From Saprospiraceae bacterium (GTDB lineage Bacteria > Bacteroidota > Bacteroidia > Chitinophagales > Saprospiraceae), in contig JAHDBJ010000027.1 in assembly GCA_020630435.1 (NCBI GenBank), positions 1 to 64,000 of the forward strand: a stretch of DNA of 64,000 nt. Direction: 5' to 3'. This document shows, one piece after another, positions 1-8,552 of this stretch. The translations under genes and the position numbers were made by a program. How positions within the stretch are numbered: the first letter of the stretch is position 1; the number at the start of each line of letters is the position of its first letter. The notes under the pieces were generated by a model. The model was given only the letters and a program-made list of their open reading frames with translations, was not told the origin of the DNA and ran no database searches.

Positions 1-59
1 AAAGAGCCTAGTAGAAAAGTGGTGCAAAAGTCACTCCCTATCAGTATAATGGGAAGGAA

Positions 60-833
60 TTGAATACTGATTTTGACATAAATTTGAATGATTATGGGGC
101 TAGGTGGTATGATTCGGCTATTGCGAGGTGGACAAGTGTTGATCCACTAGCGGAAAAGTATGTTAATTTGAATTCATACAATTATGTTGCTAATAATCCA
201 TTGATATTTATTGATCCAGATGGAAAACAGATTTGGATCCATTATAAGGATGATAATGGTAAAAAACAAAAAGTTCAATATCGAGAAGGTCAATTATATA
301 ATAAAAAAGGTGTTCAAGTCGATGTTAATAATGAGTTTGTGTCCCAAACTGTTGAATCATTAGATTATGCAAGAGGTAGGGATGTTACAGGTGCTATTGA
401 TTTTGTTTCTAATAACAAAAAAAAGATAAAGATAAAAAGTAGTAAGAGAACAATCTTCAAAGGAGGGGAAAAAACAATTTATTATAACCCCTTATCAGGC
501 GCAGCAGGAGCTTCCTTAGAAGGATACTCTGACGGAAGTTTTATAAGCCCTGCTACAGCACTATTACATGAAGCAGGACACGCAAGGAACTTTTTAAAAA
601 ATAAGAAAGATTTCCAAAATGCAAATGTTACACCTGATGAGCAATATGGGAATAAGGAGGAAAGGAGAAATATTACTGAGGTAGAACATCCAGCCTCAGA
701 AAAAGGAAAACGCACCACTCATAAAGCCCAGAATTACCAAACAATATCTCCTATATCAAATCAACCAGATAAAAATGCTCCTACATATAATGGAGATTTA
801 AAGAGTATATTAGATAGAGCATTTCCAGATTAA
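60..833 (+). CDS. RHS-repeat C-terminal tip with HExxH metalloprotease-like toxin domain (truncated or orphan cassette)
   Basis: The first 56 residues are the conserved RHS-associated core end: YGARWYDSAIARW, DPLAEKY, then YNYVANNPLIFIDPDGK. The core homology extends upstream of the nominal TTG start (codons 39-59 read YQYNGKE), but two consecutive in-frame TAG codons at 9-14 stop the frame, so the long RHS shell is not joined to this tip. After the core comes a variable domain of about 200 residues with HEAGH at residues 170-174, followed by acidic residues in an EERRNITEVEH stretch (200-210). This arrangement resembles the M91/NleD-like zinc peptidases used as polymorphic toxin tips. The pattern is seen; the toxin role is inferred. 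It may be a displaced orphan tip, a tip expressed from an internal start, or a frame-disrupted gene whose body lies left of the window. The next gene, 9 bases downstream, is a candidate immunity gene. Confidence 0.72.
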   Translation: MNTDFDINLNDYGARWYDSAIARWTSVDPLAEKYVNLNSYNYVANNPLIFIDPDGKQIWIHYKDDNGKKQKVQYREGQLYNKKGVQVDVNNEFVSQTVESLDYARGRDVTGAIDFVSNNKKKIKIKSSKRTIFKGGEKTIYYNPLSGAAGASLEGYSDGSFISPATALLHEAGHARNFLKNKKDFQNANVTPDEQYGNKEERRNITEVEHPASEKGKRTTHKAQNYQTISPISNQPDKNAPTYNGDLKSILDRAFPD

Positions 834-842
834 TTTTGAATT

Positions 843-1268
843 ATGAAAACGACACATCTATTAATTTTTATTTTATTTAGTTGTATCCAAATTTTTGGAC
901 AAGCAACTGATAGAAATCTAGGCTATTTGATAGCCAATGCAGAGTATTTGAGTTATGATAAAAAAGATATAACCAAACAAGAAAAAAAGATACTGAAAGA
1001 TTACTTTGGAATGAGATTTAAGATATGGAATCCAAATCATAAATTAAGTACAAAAAAAAGTAAAAGACTATTAATTGTTTTAAAGAATGAGAGTAACACA
1101 ATTATTGCCTATCAACTATTTGAGGGCGTAATTAGTTGTAATGAACTAGTTTATATTAATTTAGAACGTAAAAAAGTAGAAAAGAGAATTCAGTTCTTAA
1201 ATAATATTTTTACTCAAGAAGAACTAAGTATTTTAGTCACAAACCAGAAGTATTGGGAACAACCATGA
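843..1268 (+). CDS. Exported small protein, probable immunity partner of the RHS tip
   Basis: This 141-residue protein opens with a lysine and a hydrophobic signal peptide ending near IFGQA (residues 1-20), so it should be exported. The mature part is lysine-rich and mixed alpha/beta with no family I recognise. It starts 9 bases after the RHS tip stop, on the same strand, which is the normal place for a cognate immunity gene in polymorphic toxin loci. A signal peptide would fit a partner that neutralises a toxin in the periplasm. The function rests on position only. Downstream come two terminator-bearing tail repeats. Confidence 0.6.
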   Translation: MKTTHLLIFILFSCIQIFGQATDRNLGYLIANAEYLSYDKKDITKQEKKILKDYFGMRFKIWNPNHKLSTKKSKRLLIVLKNESNTIIAYQLFEGVISCNELVYINLERKKVEKRIQFLNNIFTQEELSILVTNQKYWEQP

Positions 1269-1440
1269 TGGTCAAAGTCTTCAAGACTAGGCAATACAAA
1301 TAAAAAGAGCAGGATGAAAAAAGTTTGCAACTTTTTCTAAATCTACGCTTACAAAGGTCACATAAGGATAAGACACGCTACCGCAACAGAAGATAAAGCA
1401 AAAGCCAAGCTCTAGAGATAGGGTTTGGTTTTTTGTTTAA
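1266..1440 (+). repeat. Cassette tail repeat, copy 1
   Basis: It begins at the immunity gene stop with TGATGGTCAAAGTCTTCAAG and ends in a GCCAAGC...GGTTTGG hairpin with a T-run. A second, shorter copy with the same opening and the same closing hairpin lies at 1471-1566. Shared blocks are the CTTCAAGACTAG opening, an AACAGAAGA block in the middle, and the closing hairpin. Confidence 0.6.
1402..1434 (+). terminator. Rho-independent terminator after the immunity gene
   Basis: AAGCCAAGCTCTA pairs with TAGGGTTTGGTTT using several G-U pairs, followed by a T-run to 1434. It ends the probable toxin-immunity transcript. Confidence 0.55.
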
Positions 1441-1470
1441 AAATATAAGATTATTTGTTTGGAATAAAGC

Positions 1471-1566
1471 TCTGATGGCACAAATCTTCAAGACTAGCTA
1501 GGAAAATAACGCTAGTAACAGAAGAGATACAGAAGCCAAGCCCTAGGAATAGAGCTTGGCTTTTAA
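1471..1566 (+). repeat. Cassette tail repeat, copy 2
   Basis: It opens TGATGGCACAAATCTTCAAG followed by ACTAGCTAGG, parallel to copy 1, and closes with AAGCCAAGC...GCTTGGCTTTT. It is about 75 bases shorter than copy 1, missing the central part. Confidence 0.58.
1533..1564 (+). terminator. Rho-independent terminator in tail repeat copy 2
   Basis: AAGCCAAGCCCTA GGAA TAGAGCTTGGCTTTT forms a 13-bp stem with a single mismatch and a short T-run. It is more stable than the hairpin of copy 1. On the minus strand it could also mark the end region of the lipoprotein transcript. Confidence 0.6.
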
Positions 1567-1616
1567 ATACTTGTCTCTAAATAAGATTTATAAACTGAAG
1601 TGTTTTTTAAGCTTGT

Positions 1617-3278
1617 TTAATCACAACTATAATAAAAAAGTTCATCAAAAACATCTTGTGTTCCCAATGGAACAGTTATTTGCATATAATCGATAGTTAC
1701 ATTACATCTATTAAAGTCATATGCGTAAGAGTCTGCATAGTAATTATTTCCATTAGAGTCTAAAAACTCTGCGGAACTTTGAGCGCCTACTGCTGAAGGT
1801 GCGGACTCAAAGCAATCATCATCCCAAATTAAAGCAATATCAAAGTTTATTGAGACTGGCTCGCCGTTTACACTTACAACTGTTTGAAAATTTGTATTAC
1901 CATTTGGAAGATTATAAAAAATTGTCTCCATAGGTATATTATGATATTGGTAAGTTTGACAGTAAATTTCACCAACGACCGCAAATGCATTTAATATTTG
2001 TACAGCTTTATCATAGTCTGAACTATTTTGGAAATCAATAGGGGTAAGTCCTTCTCCAGAGATAACGCAGTCAAAAATTCCATTAATATCCTCTGTACAG
2101 AAAACTAAATCTTGTACGTCCATAACATCACATAATTCATATTCGTATTCAGATGCTTCTAGTTCGTCTGGAGCACTTATGGCTACTCCAAAGAGAAATA
2201 AGAATTCTTGAAAAGAGGAAAGACTATTTAATCCCTCTGAGTTACAATCCAAAGTAGTATTTACAGATGGAGACATAATAAATTCGAAAATATCCATCAC
2301 CAAATATGGATGTCCATACAGCCATGTTTGTATATCTGGGTTATCTTCTAATTTTAGTTCATATATTAATAAAATCATTGCCAATTCAATCTGTGTATCT
2401 GGATAAGCATCTAGTACATCTATGAATGATTTTGTTAAGAGTTTGGGTTCTGGACTTACACAATAAAAACTACGACTAAAACAACAATCTTTCGCAGTAA
2501 GATATAAATCAAGTGGTATTTCTACATTTCCATCAAGGATGGTATAAATATTCCAACCACCATCAAGATCATTGTACTGCAAATAAAATAATTCAAATCC
2601 TACATGATTATTTAGCCAATTAACATATAAGGATAAATAATCATTTATTAAATACTCTATACAAGGCTCAGTTGTGATTGGAGAGATATAACTAGATGGG
2701 GCTATACTTGATAATATATCAAGATCGTTTTCTAAACTGTATGGAACGGTTTCTTTAATTGTTATTTTTGCTCCTTCTTTAGTAACAATTACATCGTTTT
2801 CCATCTTTTTGCTAATTGATGATAATGAAAAAGATGATAATTCTGAGGGGGCTATTTTAAAAATATCTTTGATATACTTTGATAGTTTAATATCCTTTAG
2901 ATCCGAATAATAAAACACATTTGTATTATTTATAATATGTAACCTAGATTCATTAGTAGCTACAAATAAATTAGCCACTTTTTTATCTTTAATGATAGGA
3001 ACTATAGAGTAACTATTTCTACCTGAAATATAATTAATCTCAGTAGAATGAGGTTCACCCCATATTTGGACAAAATCTTTTCCTCGTACACTACTCGTTG
3101 CATCGTCAAACCAAGATTTCCATTTAAATATATCAAAATCAATTGCATCTGTCCTATTAGTTCGTTCAGTTGTAGAAGATGTTTCTAATGTTATATCATC
3201 AAGCTCATCATTCTGGCATGAAACAATTGTAAATAATGTAATAAAAGCTATTAGCTTTAGAAAAACTTTACTTGTCAT
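1617..3278 (-). CDS. Large lipoprotein of unknown function
   Basis: The 553-residue product has a short basic N-terminus, a hydrophobic stretch and a lipobox ending in Cys21 (FTIVSC), so it should be a lipoprotein. The lipobox is followed by an acidic and Thr/Ser-rich linker (QNDELDDITLETSSTTERT), common in outer-membrane lipoproteins of this phylum. The mature part is acidic and rich in Asp, Ser and aromatics, with about ten cysteines in its second half (for example an ECLI/DCCFSRSFYC region and DDCFESAP), so disulfides are possible. I see no domain I can name. It sits next to the RHS cassette but points towards it. A link to the toxin locus is possible but unsupported. Confidence 0.72.
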   Translation of the reverse strand: MTSKVFLKLIAFITLFTIVSCQNDELDDITLETSSTTERTNRTDAIDFDIFKWKSWFDDATSSVRGKDFVQIWGEPHSTEINYISGRNSYSIVPIIKDKKVANLFVATNESRLHIINNTNVFYYSDLKDIKLSKYIKDIFKIAPSELSSFSLSSISKKMENDVIVTKEGAKITIKETVPYSLENDLDILSSIAPSSYISPITTEPCIEYLINDYLSLYVNWLNNHVGFELFYLQYNDLDGGWNIYTILDGNVEIPLDLYLTAKDCCFSRSFYCVSPEPKLLTKSFIDVLDAYPDTQIELAMILLIYELKLEDNPDIQTWLYGHPYLVMDIFEFIMSPSVNTTLDCNSEGLNSLSSFQEFLFLFGVAISAPDELEASEYEYELCDVMDVQDLVFCTEDINGIFDCVISGEGLTPIDFQNSSDYDKAVQILNAFAVVGEIYCQTYQYHNIPMETIFYNLPNGNTNFQTVVSVNGEPVSINFDIALIWDDDCFESAPSAVGAQSSAEFLDSNGNNYYADSYAYDFNRCNVTIDYMQITVPLGTQDVFDELFYYSCD

Positions 3279-3875
3279 AATAAAATTATTAGGTGATTGT
3301 GATGAAATTTATTCAAAAAATGAAATGATTTTGTGCTCAATTTTCTTTATAAAGTATTTTAAGCATTATTGTGTGACGTTGAGATGAGAAATATGATTAG
3401 AGGGACTTGATGATACAAGAAGGTGAGGCTAGTATAATAAAAGGGGAAATGAGAAGGAAGAGAACGTACGAATAGAGAGTTAGTACAGGGAAAGTTTTAA
3501 AAACTACACTTAACAAAGATTACATAAAAATAGTAGAAAATCTACCAAAGGAATCTGTTGGTAAAGTTTGTTGTTTTGTTTGAAAAAATAAAATAGAACA
3601 AACACAACAATATTTTCGGTAAAAAGCAATAAACGTGTGTTATTATAACACTCAATAAATTCTTTTAAATATTATGCAAGGGGGCAAATTATCAATAGAC
3701 TCAAATGGAGATCCTCTAAATGCAAATAAAATTTCTATTTTACAATTTTTAAAAAAGAAAATATGATTAAGGATAACAATTCCAAAATATTTTTTTCTTT
3801 ACTTTTTTTCTTTTATTTGCCATAATATCAATATCTTTTCAAAATAAAACGATTTTCAAATTAAAAAACTAATGT
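3279..3875. other. 597-base intergenic stretch with a possible decayed third tail repeat
   Basis: From about 3396 to 3590 the order of short blocks recalls tail repeat copy 1: TGATGATACAAG, GGCTAG, ACTTAACAAAGATTACATAA, then a CTACCAA...TTGGTA hairpin followed by T-rich sequence. A 30-codon frame at 3674-3766 (MQGGKLSIDSNGDPLNANK...) has no ribosome site and may be a gene remnant. The rest, to the receptor start at 3876, is very AT-rich and should hold the receptor promoter, but I find no clear TTTG/TAnnTTTG pair. No cobalamin riboswitch motif is visible. Confidence 0.4.
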
Positions 3876-6800
3876 ATGATGAAGCAAAAATCTCACTATT
3901 TTTTTCTATTCTGTTTCATGTTATTCAGTAGCTTATTAACAGCCCAAACAATATCAGGAACAGTAACAGATGAATCAGGAGAACCTTTGATAGGTGCAAA
4001 CGTCGTTATCAAAGGTACAACAACGGGAGTCATCACCGATTATGATGGTAAATTCAGCTTGGATGTAGGAAGTTTACCTACTACTTTAGCTGTATCCTAT
4101 ACAGGGTACAATGATAAAGATGTGGAAGTAACCGATAACAGTCCATTAACTATCACCTTAGCAGAAGGGATAGAGTTAGAAGGTGTTGTTGTTTCGGCTT
4201 CCAGAAAACCAGAAAAAGTTCAAGATGCTCCAGCCTCTATCTCTGTATTGGGGGCAAGGCAATTAGAAGCATCTCCCCAATCAGATGCTGTTCGAAACCT
4301 TGTAAATGTACCAGGAGTACAATTGCAACAACAATCAGCAGCTAGAATCAATATCGAAATGCGTGGTGCCTCAGGTATCTTCGGAACATCCGCTTTCCCG
4401 ATTATGGACTATAGAAGTTTAGTCGGCCCAGGGCTGGGTGTTTTTCAATCGGATGCTTCGGGTATTAATACGATTGACCTTAAGACCATTGAGGTCGTCC
4501 GTGGTCCTGGTTCTGCGCTTTATGGGCCAGGTGTAACCTCTGGAGTTATCCACTTTATTACAAAAAATCCAATTGATTATCCAGGAACAACTGTTCAAGT
4601 AGGATATGGAGAGTTGAATACTTTAACAACAGCATTACGTCACGCTTGGAGAAATGAAGGTGAAACATTTGGATATAAAATTACAGCCTCTTTTAATCAA
4701 GGGGATGAGTTTACATTGGATGGTACAGAAGGTACTACGGATGCCGCTGGTGTTTTTACACCCCAAATCGATAAATTTGCAACTCAAATAATTGAACCTG
4801 CTGTAACCAATGAAATAGTAGATCTAACTCAACCTGGAACAGTATTATTAACACAAAGTGATCTTGATCCAGATGGTGATGGCAATATGATGCAGAATGA
4901 TTTTCAAAATTATAGTGCTGCGGCACATTTAGAATTCCGACCACAAGATGATTTAAGTATTAATGTAGGTGGTGGATTCAACTATGCTTCTGCTGTTTTT
5001 TACAATGACTTAGGTGAAGGTTTATCTCAAGCAGGCGAGTATTGGTTACAAGCAAGAGCTCAAAAAGGAGGTCTTTTTGGACAAGTATTCTTTGTAGATA
5101 ATAATGGAGGGTCTAATGACAAGCCAACCTTCCTTTATCAGTCAGGGAACAGAACCAATATTGGTCGTAAACAAGTAGAAGGGCAATTACAATACAATTT
5201 TGATGTGGATAACCTTTTCAAAGGAACAGATATTACCGTTGGTGCAGATTATCGTCTAGCTATCAACGAAACATTAAATTTGACTTATGGTCGTCAAGAA
5301 GATGATGATAACTATCAGATCTTTGGTGGATATGCCCAGGCTAAATTTGCTTTAACGGATAAATTAGATTTCTTGGTAGCAGGTCGTTATGATAACTTCA
5401 ATTTTTTAGATGAAGGTTTCTTTTCACCTAGAGCGGCTTTGGTATTTAAACCAAGTACAAATCATACAATTAGAGCATCCTTCAATAGAGCAGGTTCTCC
5501 TCCTACAGGACTTCAAATGAATATCGACTTTCCTGTGAATGCACCCGTACCAGGTGCTTTAGACTTCTGGCTAGCAGGTATGTGGGATACTCAAAAGTTC
5601 GATGCTAATGCGATGCAAGAGTTTTTAAATCATGGTGTATCGGCTTTAGGAATTTATCAAGCTTTAGGCGGAGAAAATGGACCGTTTACTTTAGGGCAGC
5701 TTCAAGCTATTGCAAGCCAGCTTCCACAAGAATTAGCCTTAGGAGCATTAGGGCAAAGTGGTTTGTCAGGAGCTTTAGTACATGATGTAGCTTATAATAC
5801 ATTATTAGCTCAATTAGGAGCTGATCCAACAACATCAGGCTTAGTTCCTCTTGTTCAAGCATATTTCTCTGATCCTGCAAATGTCCCAACTGCTGATATT
5901 GGTGTATTCTATGGTGTAAATGCATCTGATGGAACACCATTAAATGCTTTAATTGATACAAATGCGCCAGAGTTAACCACTTCGAATACTATAGAACTGG
6001 GCTATAAAGGATTGATAGCAGAAAAGTTTTCAGTATCTTTAGATATCTATAATACAACACAAAGAGGATTTAATGACTTTACACAAATCGCTCCGTTTAT
6101 CCAGTTAATAAACAAAGACTATACAGGAACAAATGCTGTTGCTGCGGGTCTAGGGAATTTTATAGCTACACAGCTAATCGCAGGAGGGATGGATCCAACT
6201 CAAGCCGCCGCTGCCGCTGCCGCTGTTGGAGAAGGATATGGAGGAATCTCTCAATTAGTACCTGAATATTTTGGAACAAGTACAGTTGAAACAAGTAGTA
6301 TGCCTCAAGGAGATGGTATTACACACGTAGCGATGGGCTATCGTATTTTTCCTGATGCTGAACTTAAATATTGGGGAGCTGACCTAGGTTTAGAATATTA
6401 TTTTAATGAAAATTTCTCAGCTTTTGGTAACTACTCTTGGGTAAGCAAAAACCGCTTCGATGCAGAAGATTTAGATGATGATACAGGAACTTTGAGTTAT
6501 TCTCTAAATGTTCCTTTAAATAAATTCCGCCTAGGGGTGAATTACTCTCAGGGGGAAACTGGATTTAGAGGAAATTTATCATTCCAACACGATGATGCTT
6601 TTGAAGCAGCCAATATCGGACAGTATTCGGGTGATGTAGTAGCTAAAAACTTGGTGGATTTAGGAATCGGTTACAAATTTCCATTTGGCTTAACTTTAGA
6701 AGTTGCGGGTAATAATATTTTTAATCAAGAATATAGAACATTTACAAATATGCCTATTATTGGGCGTCGTATCTTAGGTAAAGCAACTTACCAATTCTAA
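3876..6800 (+). CDS. TonB-dependent outer membrane receptor with CarboxypepD_reg-like domain
   Basis: This 974-residue receptor should import an unknown ligand across the outer membrane using TonB energy. Residues 1-24 are a signal peptide (ends LLTAQ). Residues about 25-105 are a CarboxypepD_reg-like beta sandwich (ISGTVTDESGEPLIGANVVI...TTGVITDYDGKFSL). The plug follows (about 110-235) with VVVSASRKPEKVQDAPASIS and IEVVRGPGSALYGPGVTSGVI. The remainder is the beta-barrel, ending in an aromatic C-terminus (GKATYQF). The barrel has long Ala/Gly/Gln-rich loops near residues 590-690 and 750-790, including an eight-residue block of alanines with one interruption; these are probably extracellular. 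No SusD partner is adjacent. A terminator follows at 6851. The next gene is a cobalamin adenosyltransferase, so a corrinoid ligand is conceivable but not shown. Confidence 0.93.
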   Translation: MMKQKSHYFFLFCFMLFSSLLTAQTISGTVTDESGEPLIGANVVIKGTTTGVITDYDGKFSLDVGSLPTTLAVSYTGYNDKDVEVTDNSPLTITLAEGIELEGVVVSASRKPEKVQDAPASISVLGARQLEASPQSDAVRNLVNVPGVQLQQQSAARINIEMRGASGIFGTSAFPIMDYRSLVGPGLGVFQSDASGINTIDLKTIEVVRGPGSALYGPGVTSGVIHFITKNPIDYPGTTVQVGYGELNTLTTALRHAWRNEGETFGYKITASFNQGDEFTLDGTEGTTDAAGVFTPQIDKFATQIIEPAVTNEIVDLTQPGTVLLTQSDLDPDGDGNMMQNDFQNYSAAAHLEFRPQDDLSINVGGGFNYASAVFYNDLGEGLSQAGEYWLQARAQKGGLFGQVFFVDNNGGSNDKPTFLYQSGNRTNIGRKQVEGQLQYNFDVDNLFKGTDITVGADYRLAINETLNLTYGRQEDDDNYQIFGGYAQAKFALTDKLDFLVAGRYDNFNFLDEGFFSPRAALVFKPSTNHTIRASFNRAGSPPTGLQMNIDFPVNAPVPGALDFWLAGMWDTQKFDANAMQEFLNHGVSALGIYQALGGENGPFTLGQLQAIASQLPQELALGALGQSGLSGALVHDVAYNTLLAQLGADPTTSGLVPLVQAYFSDPANVPTADIGVFYGVNASDGTPLNALIDTNAPELTTSNTIELGYKGLIAEKFSVSLDIYNTTQRGFNDFTQIAPFIQLINKDYTGTNAVAAGLGNFIATQLIAGGMDPTQAAAAAAAVGEGYGGISQLVPEYFGTSTVETSSMPQGDGITHVAMGYRIFPDAELKYWGADLGLEYYFNENFSAFGNYSWVSKNRFDAEDLDDDTGTLSYSLNVPLNKFRLGVNYSQGETGFRGNLSFQHDDAFEAANIGQYSGDVVAKNLVDLGIGYKFPFGLTLEVAGNNIFNQEYRTFTNMPIIGRRILGKATYQF

Positions 6801-6850
6801 TAGACGAAAGCCTACCAATATAATTGTTTTCAATGGATATTGAAAATATG

Positions 6851-6882
6851 AGAAGCCGAGCATTTTGTTCGGCTTCTTTTTT
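6851..6882 (+). terminator. Rho-independent terminator after the TonB receptor
   Basis: AGAAGCCGA and TCGGCTTCT form a perfect 9-bp stem around a GCATTTTGT loop, followed by six or more T. It separates the receptor from the downstream adenosyltransferase transcript. Confidence 0.88.
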
Positions 6883-6924
6883 ATAACTTCTATTCTGAAA
6901 ATAGATAGAAAACGTTTTAATCCG

Positions 6925-6932
6925 TAAATTTG
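6925..6932 (+). promoter_or_regulatory. Candidate -7 element for the adenosyltransferase operon
   Basis: TAAATTTG matches the Bacteroidota -7 consensus TAnnTTTG and lies 31 bases before the ATG at 6964, between the receptor terminator and the gene. No TTTG is seen at the -33 position, so support is partial. Confidence 0.35.
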
Positions 6933-6963
6933 ACTTGTTTTACATAACTTCAAAAAATAATAA

Positions 6964-7521
6964 ATGGCTTTTAAAATATATACAAAAACGGGAGATAAAG
7001 GAGAAACAGGGCTTTTTGGAGGACGCCGATTACCTAAAAACCATCTACGAATCGAAGCCTATGGAACAGTAGATGAACTTAATTCTTATATAGGCTTACT
7101 AAGAGATAAAATTAATTTGGATGAGGTAAGCGATTTATTAAAAGATATTCAAGATCGATTGTTTACACTAGGCGCAAATCTAGCAAGTGATCCCGCAAAG
7201 AATATGGCTGTGCCTGATATTCAAGATACCGATATTGAACGATTAGAACAAGCAATGGATAAGATGGACGAAACATTACCAGCTTTGAAAAATTTCATCC
7301 TCCCTGGAGGGCATTCTACAGTCTCGTTTTGTCATATTGCCCGTTGTGTTTGTCGAAGGGCAGAACGCTTAGTTGTTGCGCTGCATCTTGAAGAAAAAGT
7401 AGATGCTATTTTGATCCAATATTTGAACCGCCTATCCGACTATTTGTTTGTATTAAGTAGATATATTGGTCAACACCTTAATGCAGAGGAAGTTGTTTGG
7501 ATTCCTAGACAAAAATTATAA
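6964..7521 (+). CDS. Cob(I)yrinic acid a,c-diamide adenosyltransferase, PduO type
   Basis: The enzyme transfers the adenosyl group of ATP to cob(I)alamin to make coenzyme B12, in the cytoplasm. The 185-residue length is normal for the PduO family. The N-terminal ATP-binding signature is clear (TKTGDKGETGLFGG at residues 7-20, then RIEAYGTVDELNSYIGLL). The family arginine-rich helix follows (FCHIARCVCRRAERL) and then YLNRLSDYLFVLSRY. The next gene begins 3 bases after its stop, so the two are probably co-transcribed. No other B12 genes are in the window, which suggests salvage of imported corrinoid (inference). Confidence 0.95.
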   Translation: MAFKIYTKTGDKGETGLFGGRRLPKNHLRIEAYGTVDELNSYIGLLRDKINLDEVSDLLKDIQDRLFTLGANLASDPAKNMAVPDIQDTDIERLEQAMDKMDETLPALKNFILPGGHSTVSFCHIARCVCRRAERLVVALHLEEKVDAILIQYLNRLSDYLFVLSRYIGQHLNAEEVVWIPRQKL

Positions 7522-7524
7522 TTT

Positions 7525-8541
7525 ATGGAAAAGTATTGGGAAATATTTATTAATGGTTATAAAGGATATGCAAATTATCTCTGGACTGAAATTACACAGC
7601 CTACATGGCATAGTTATTTTTATTGGCTGATTTTGGTTTCTGTATTTTTCTTTGTACTAGAAGTTGTTATTCCATGGCGAAAAAAGCAAGCTATTTTTCG
7701 TAAGGACTTTTGGCTAGATGCCTTCTATATGTTTTTCAATTTTTTTCTCTTTTCTTTAATCATTTATAATGCAGCATCCGATGTTGTGGTGCATTTACTC
7801 AATGATGGCATCAAGGCCGTGTTGAATTTCGATTTGCAAGCCATGAATCCGATGCAAAATTTCCCACTTTGGGCAGTTTTACTAATTGGAATGCTTGTAC
7901 GAGATTTTGTGCAGTGGTGGATACATCGATTATTGCATCGAGTAGACTGGCTTTGGGAATTTCACAAGGTACATCATTCCGTTGAAGAAATGGGTTTTGC
8001 TGCTCAACTTCGTTACCATTGGATGGAAAATGTCGTGTACCGAAGTCTCGAATATATTCCTTTGGCGCTACTGGGGATTGGTCTATATGACTTTTTTATT
8101 ATTCACATTTTTAGCCTAGCATGGGGGCATTATAATCATTCTAATATTTCGATTTCTCCTAAGATTACAAGTGGTATCTTAGGTGGATTAATAGGTATTA
8201 TCCTTGCCAATAATTTACTGGATGTTCATATTTTTAATACAATATCTTTTATTGGAAAAATAGGAGTAGTGCTAGGCACTTCAAGTCTGGCAATTTTATT
8301 GCTAAGTCCTATAATGAAAATGATGTTTAATAGTCCAGAAATGCACATTTGGCATCACTCTTACCATCTGCCAGAAGAACGAAGGTATGGGGTTAACTTT
8401 GGTCTAACTTTAGCAATTTGGGATTACTTATTTGGAACAGCTTATATCCCTCACAATGGGCGAGATATAAAGTTGGGATTTCCAGATGTAGAGGATTTTC
8501 CGAAGGATTTTATTAAACAAAACCTCAATGGTATTCGATAA
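7525..8541 (+). CDS. Sterol desaturase / fatty acid hydroxylase family membrane protein
   Basis: This 338-residue integral membrane di-iron protein carries the histidine clusters of the family: HRLLH at 134-138, HKVHH at 147-151, HYNHSN from 202, and HIWHHSYH at 274-281. Membrane segments lie around residues 30-50, 65-85, 115-130, 175-195 and 220-262. Members hydroxylate or desaturate lipid chains using O2. The substrate cannot be told from sequence. It starts 3 bases after the adenosyltransferase stop and converges on the XRE gene with an 11-base gap, leaving little room for a terminator. Confidence 0.9.
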   Translation: MEKYWEIFINGYKGYANYLWTEITQPTWHSYFYWLILVSVFFFVLEVVIPWRKKQAIFRKDFWLDAFYMFFNFFLFSLIIYNAASDVVVHLLNDGIKAVLNFDLQAMNPMQNFPLWAVLLIGMLVRDFVQWWIHRLLHRVDWLWEFHKVHHSVEEMGFAAQLRYHWMENVVYRSLEYIPLALLGIGLYDFFIIHIFSLAWGHYNHSNISISPKITSGILGGLIGIILANNLLDVHIFNTISFIGKIGVVLGTSSLAILLLSPIMKMMFNSPEMHIWHHSYHLPEERRYGVNFGLTLAIWDYLFGTAYIPHNGRDIKLGFPDVEDFPKDFIKQNLNGIR

Positions 8542-8552
8542 AGAAATCAATA

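Larger units (their letters stand above)
1269..1616. other. 348-base intergenic stretch between immunity gene and lipoprotein
   Basis: It holds the two tail repeats and their hairpins and no convincing reading frame. Two gene tails with no gene between them suggest that a cassette was lost here by recombination between the tails (inference). Confidence 0.6.

Noticed and set aside
3674..3766. 30-codon frame (MQGGKLSIDSNGDPLNANK...)
   Set aside because: Too short and without context; possibly the tail of a lost gene, but not supportable as a gene.
3279..3875. Cobalamin riboswitch upstream of the TonB receptor
   Set aside because: Searched by eye because of the adjacent adenosyltransferase; no B12-box-like sequence was found.
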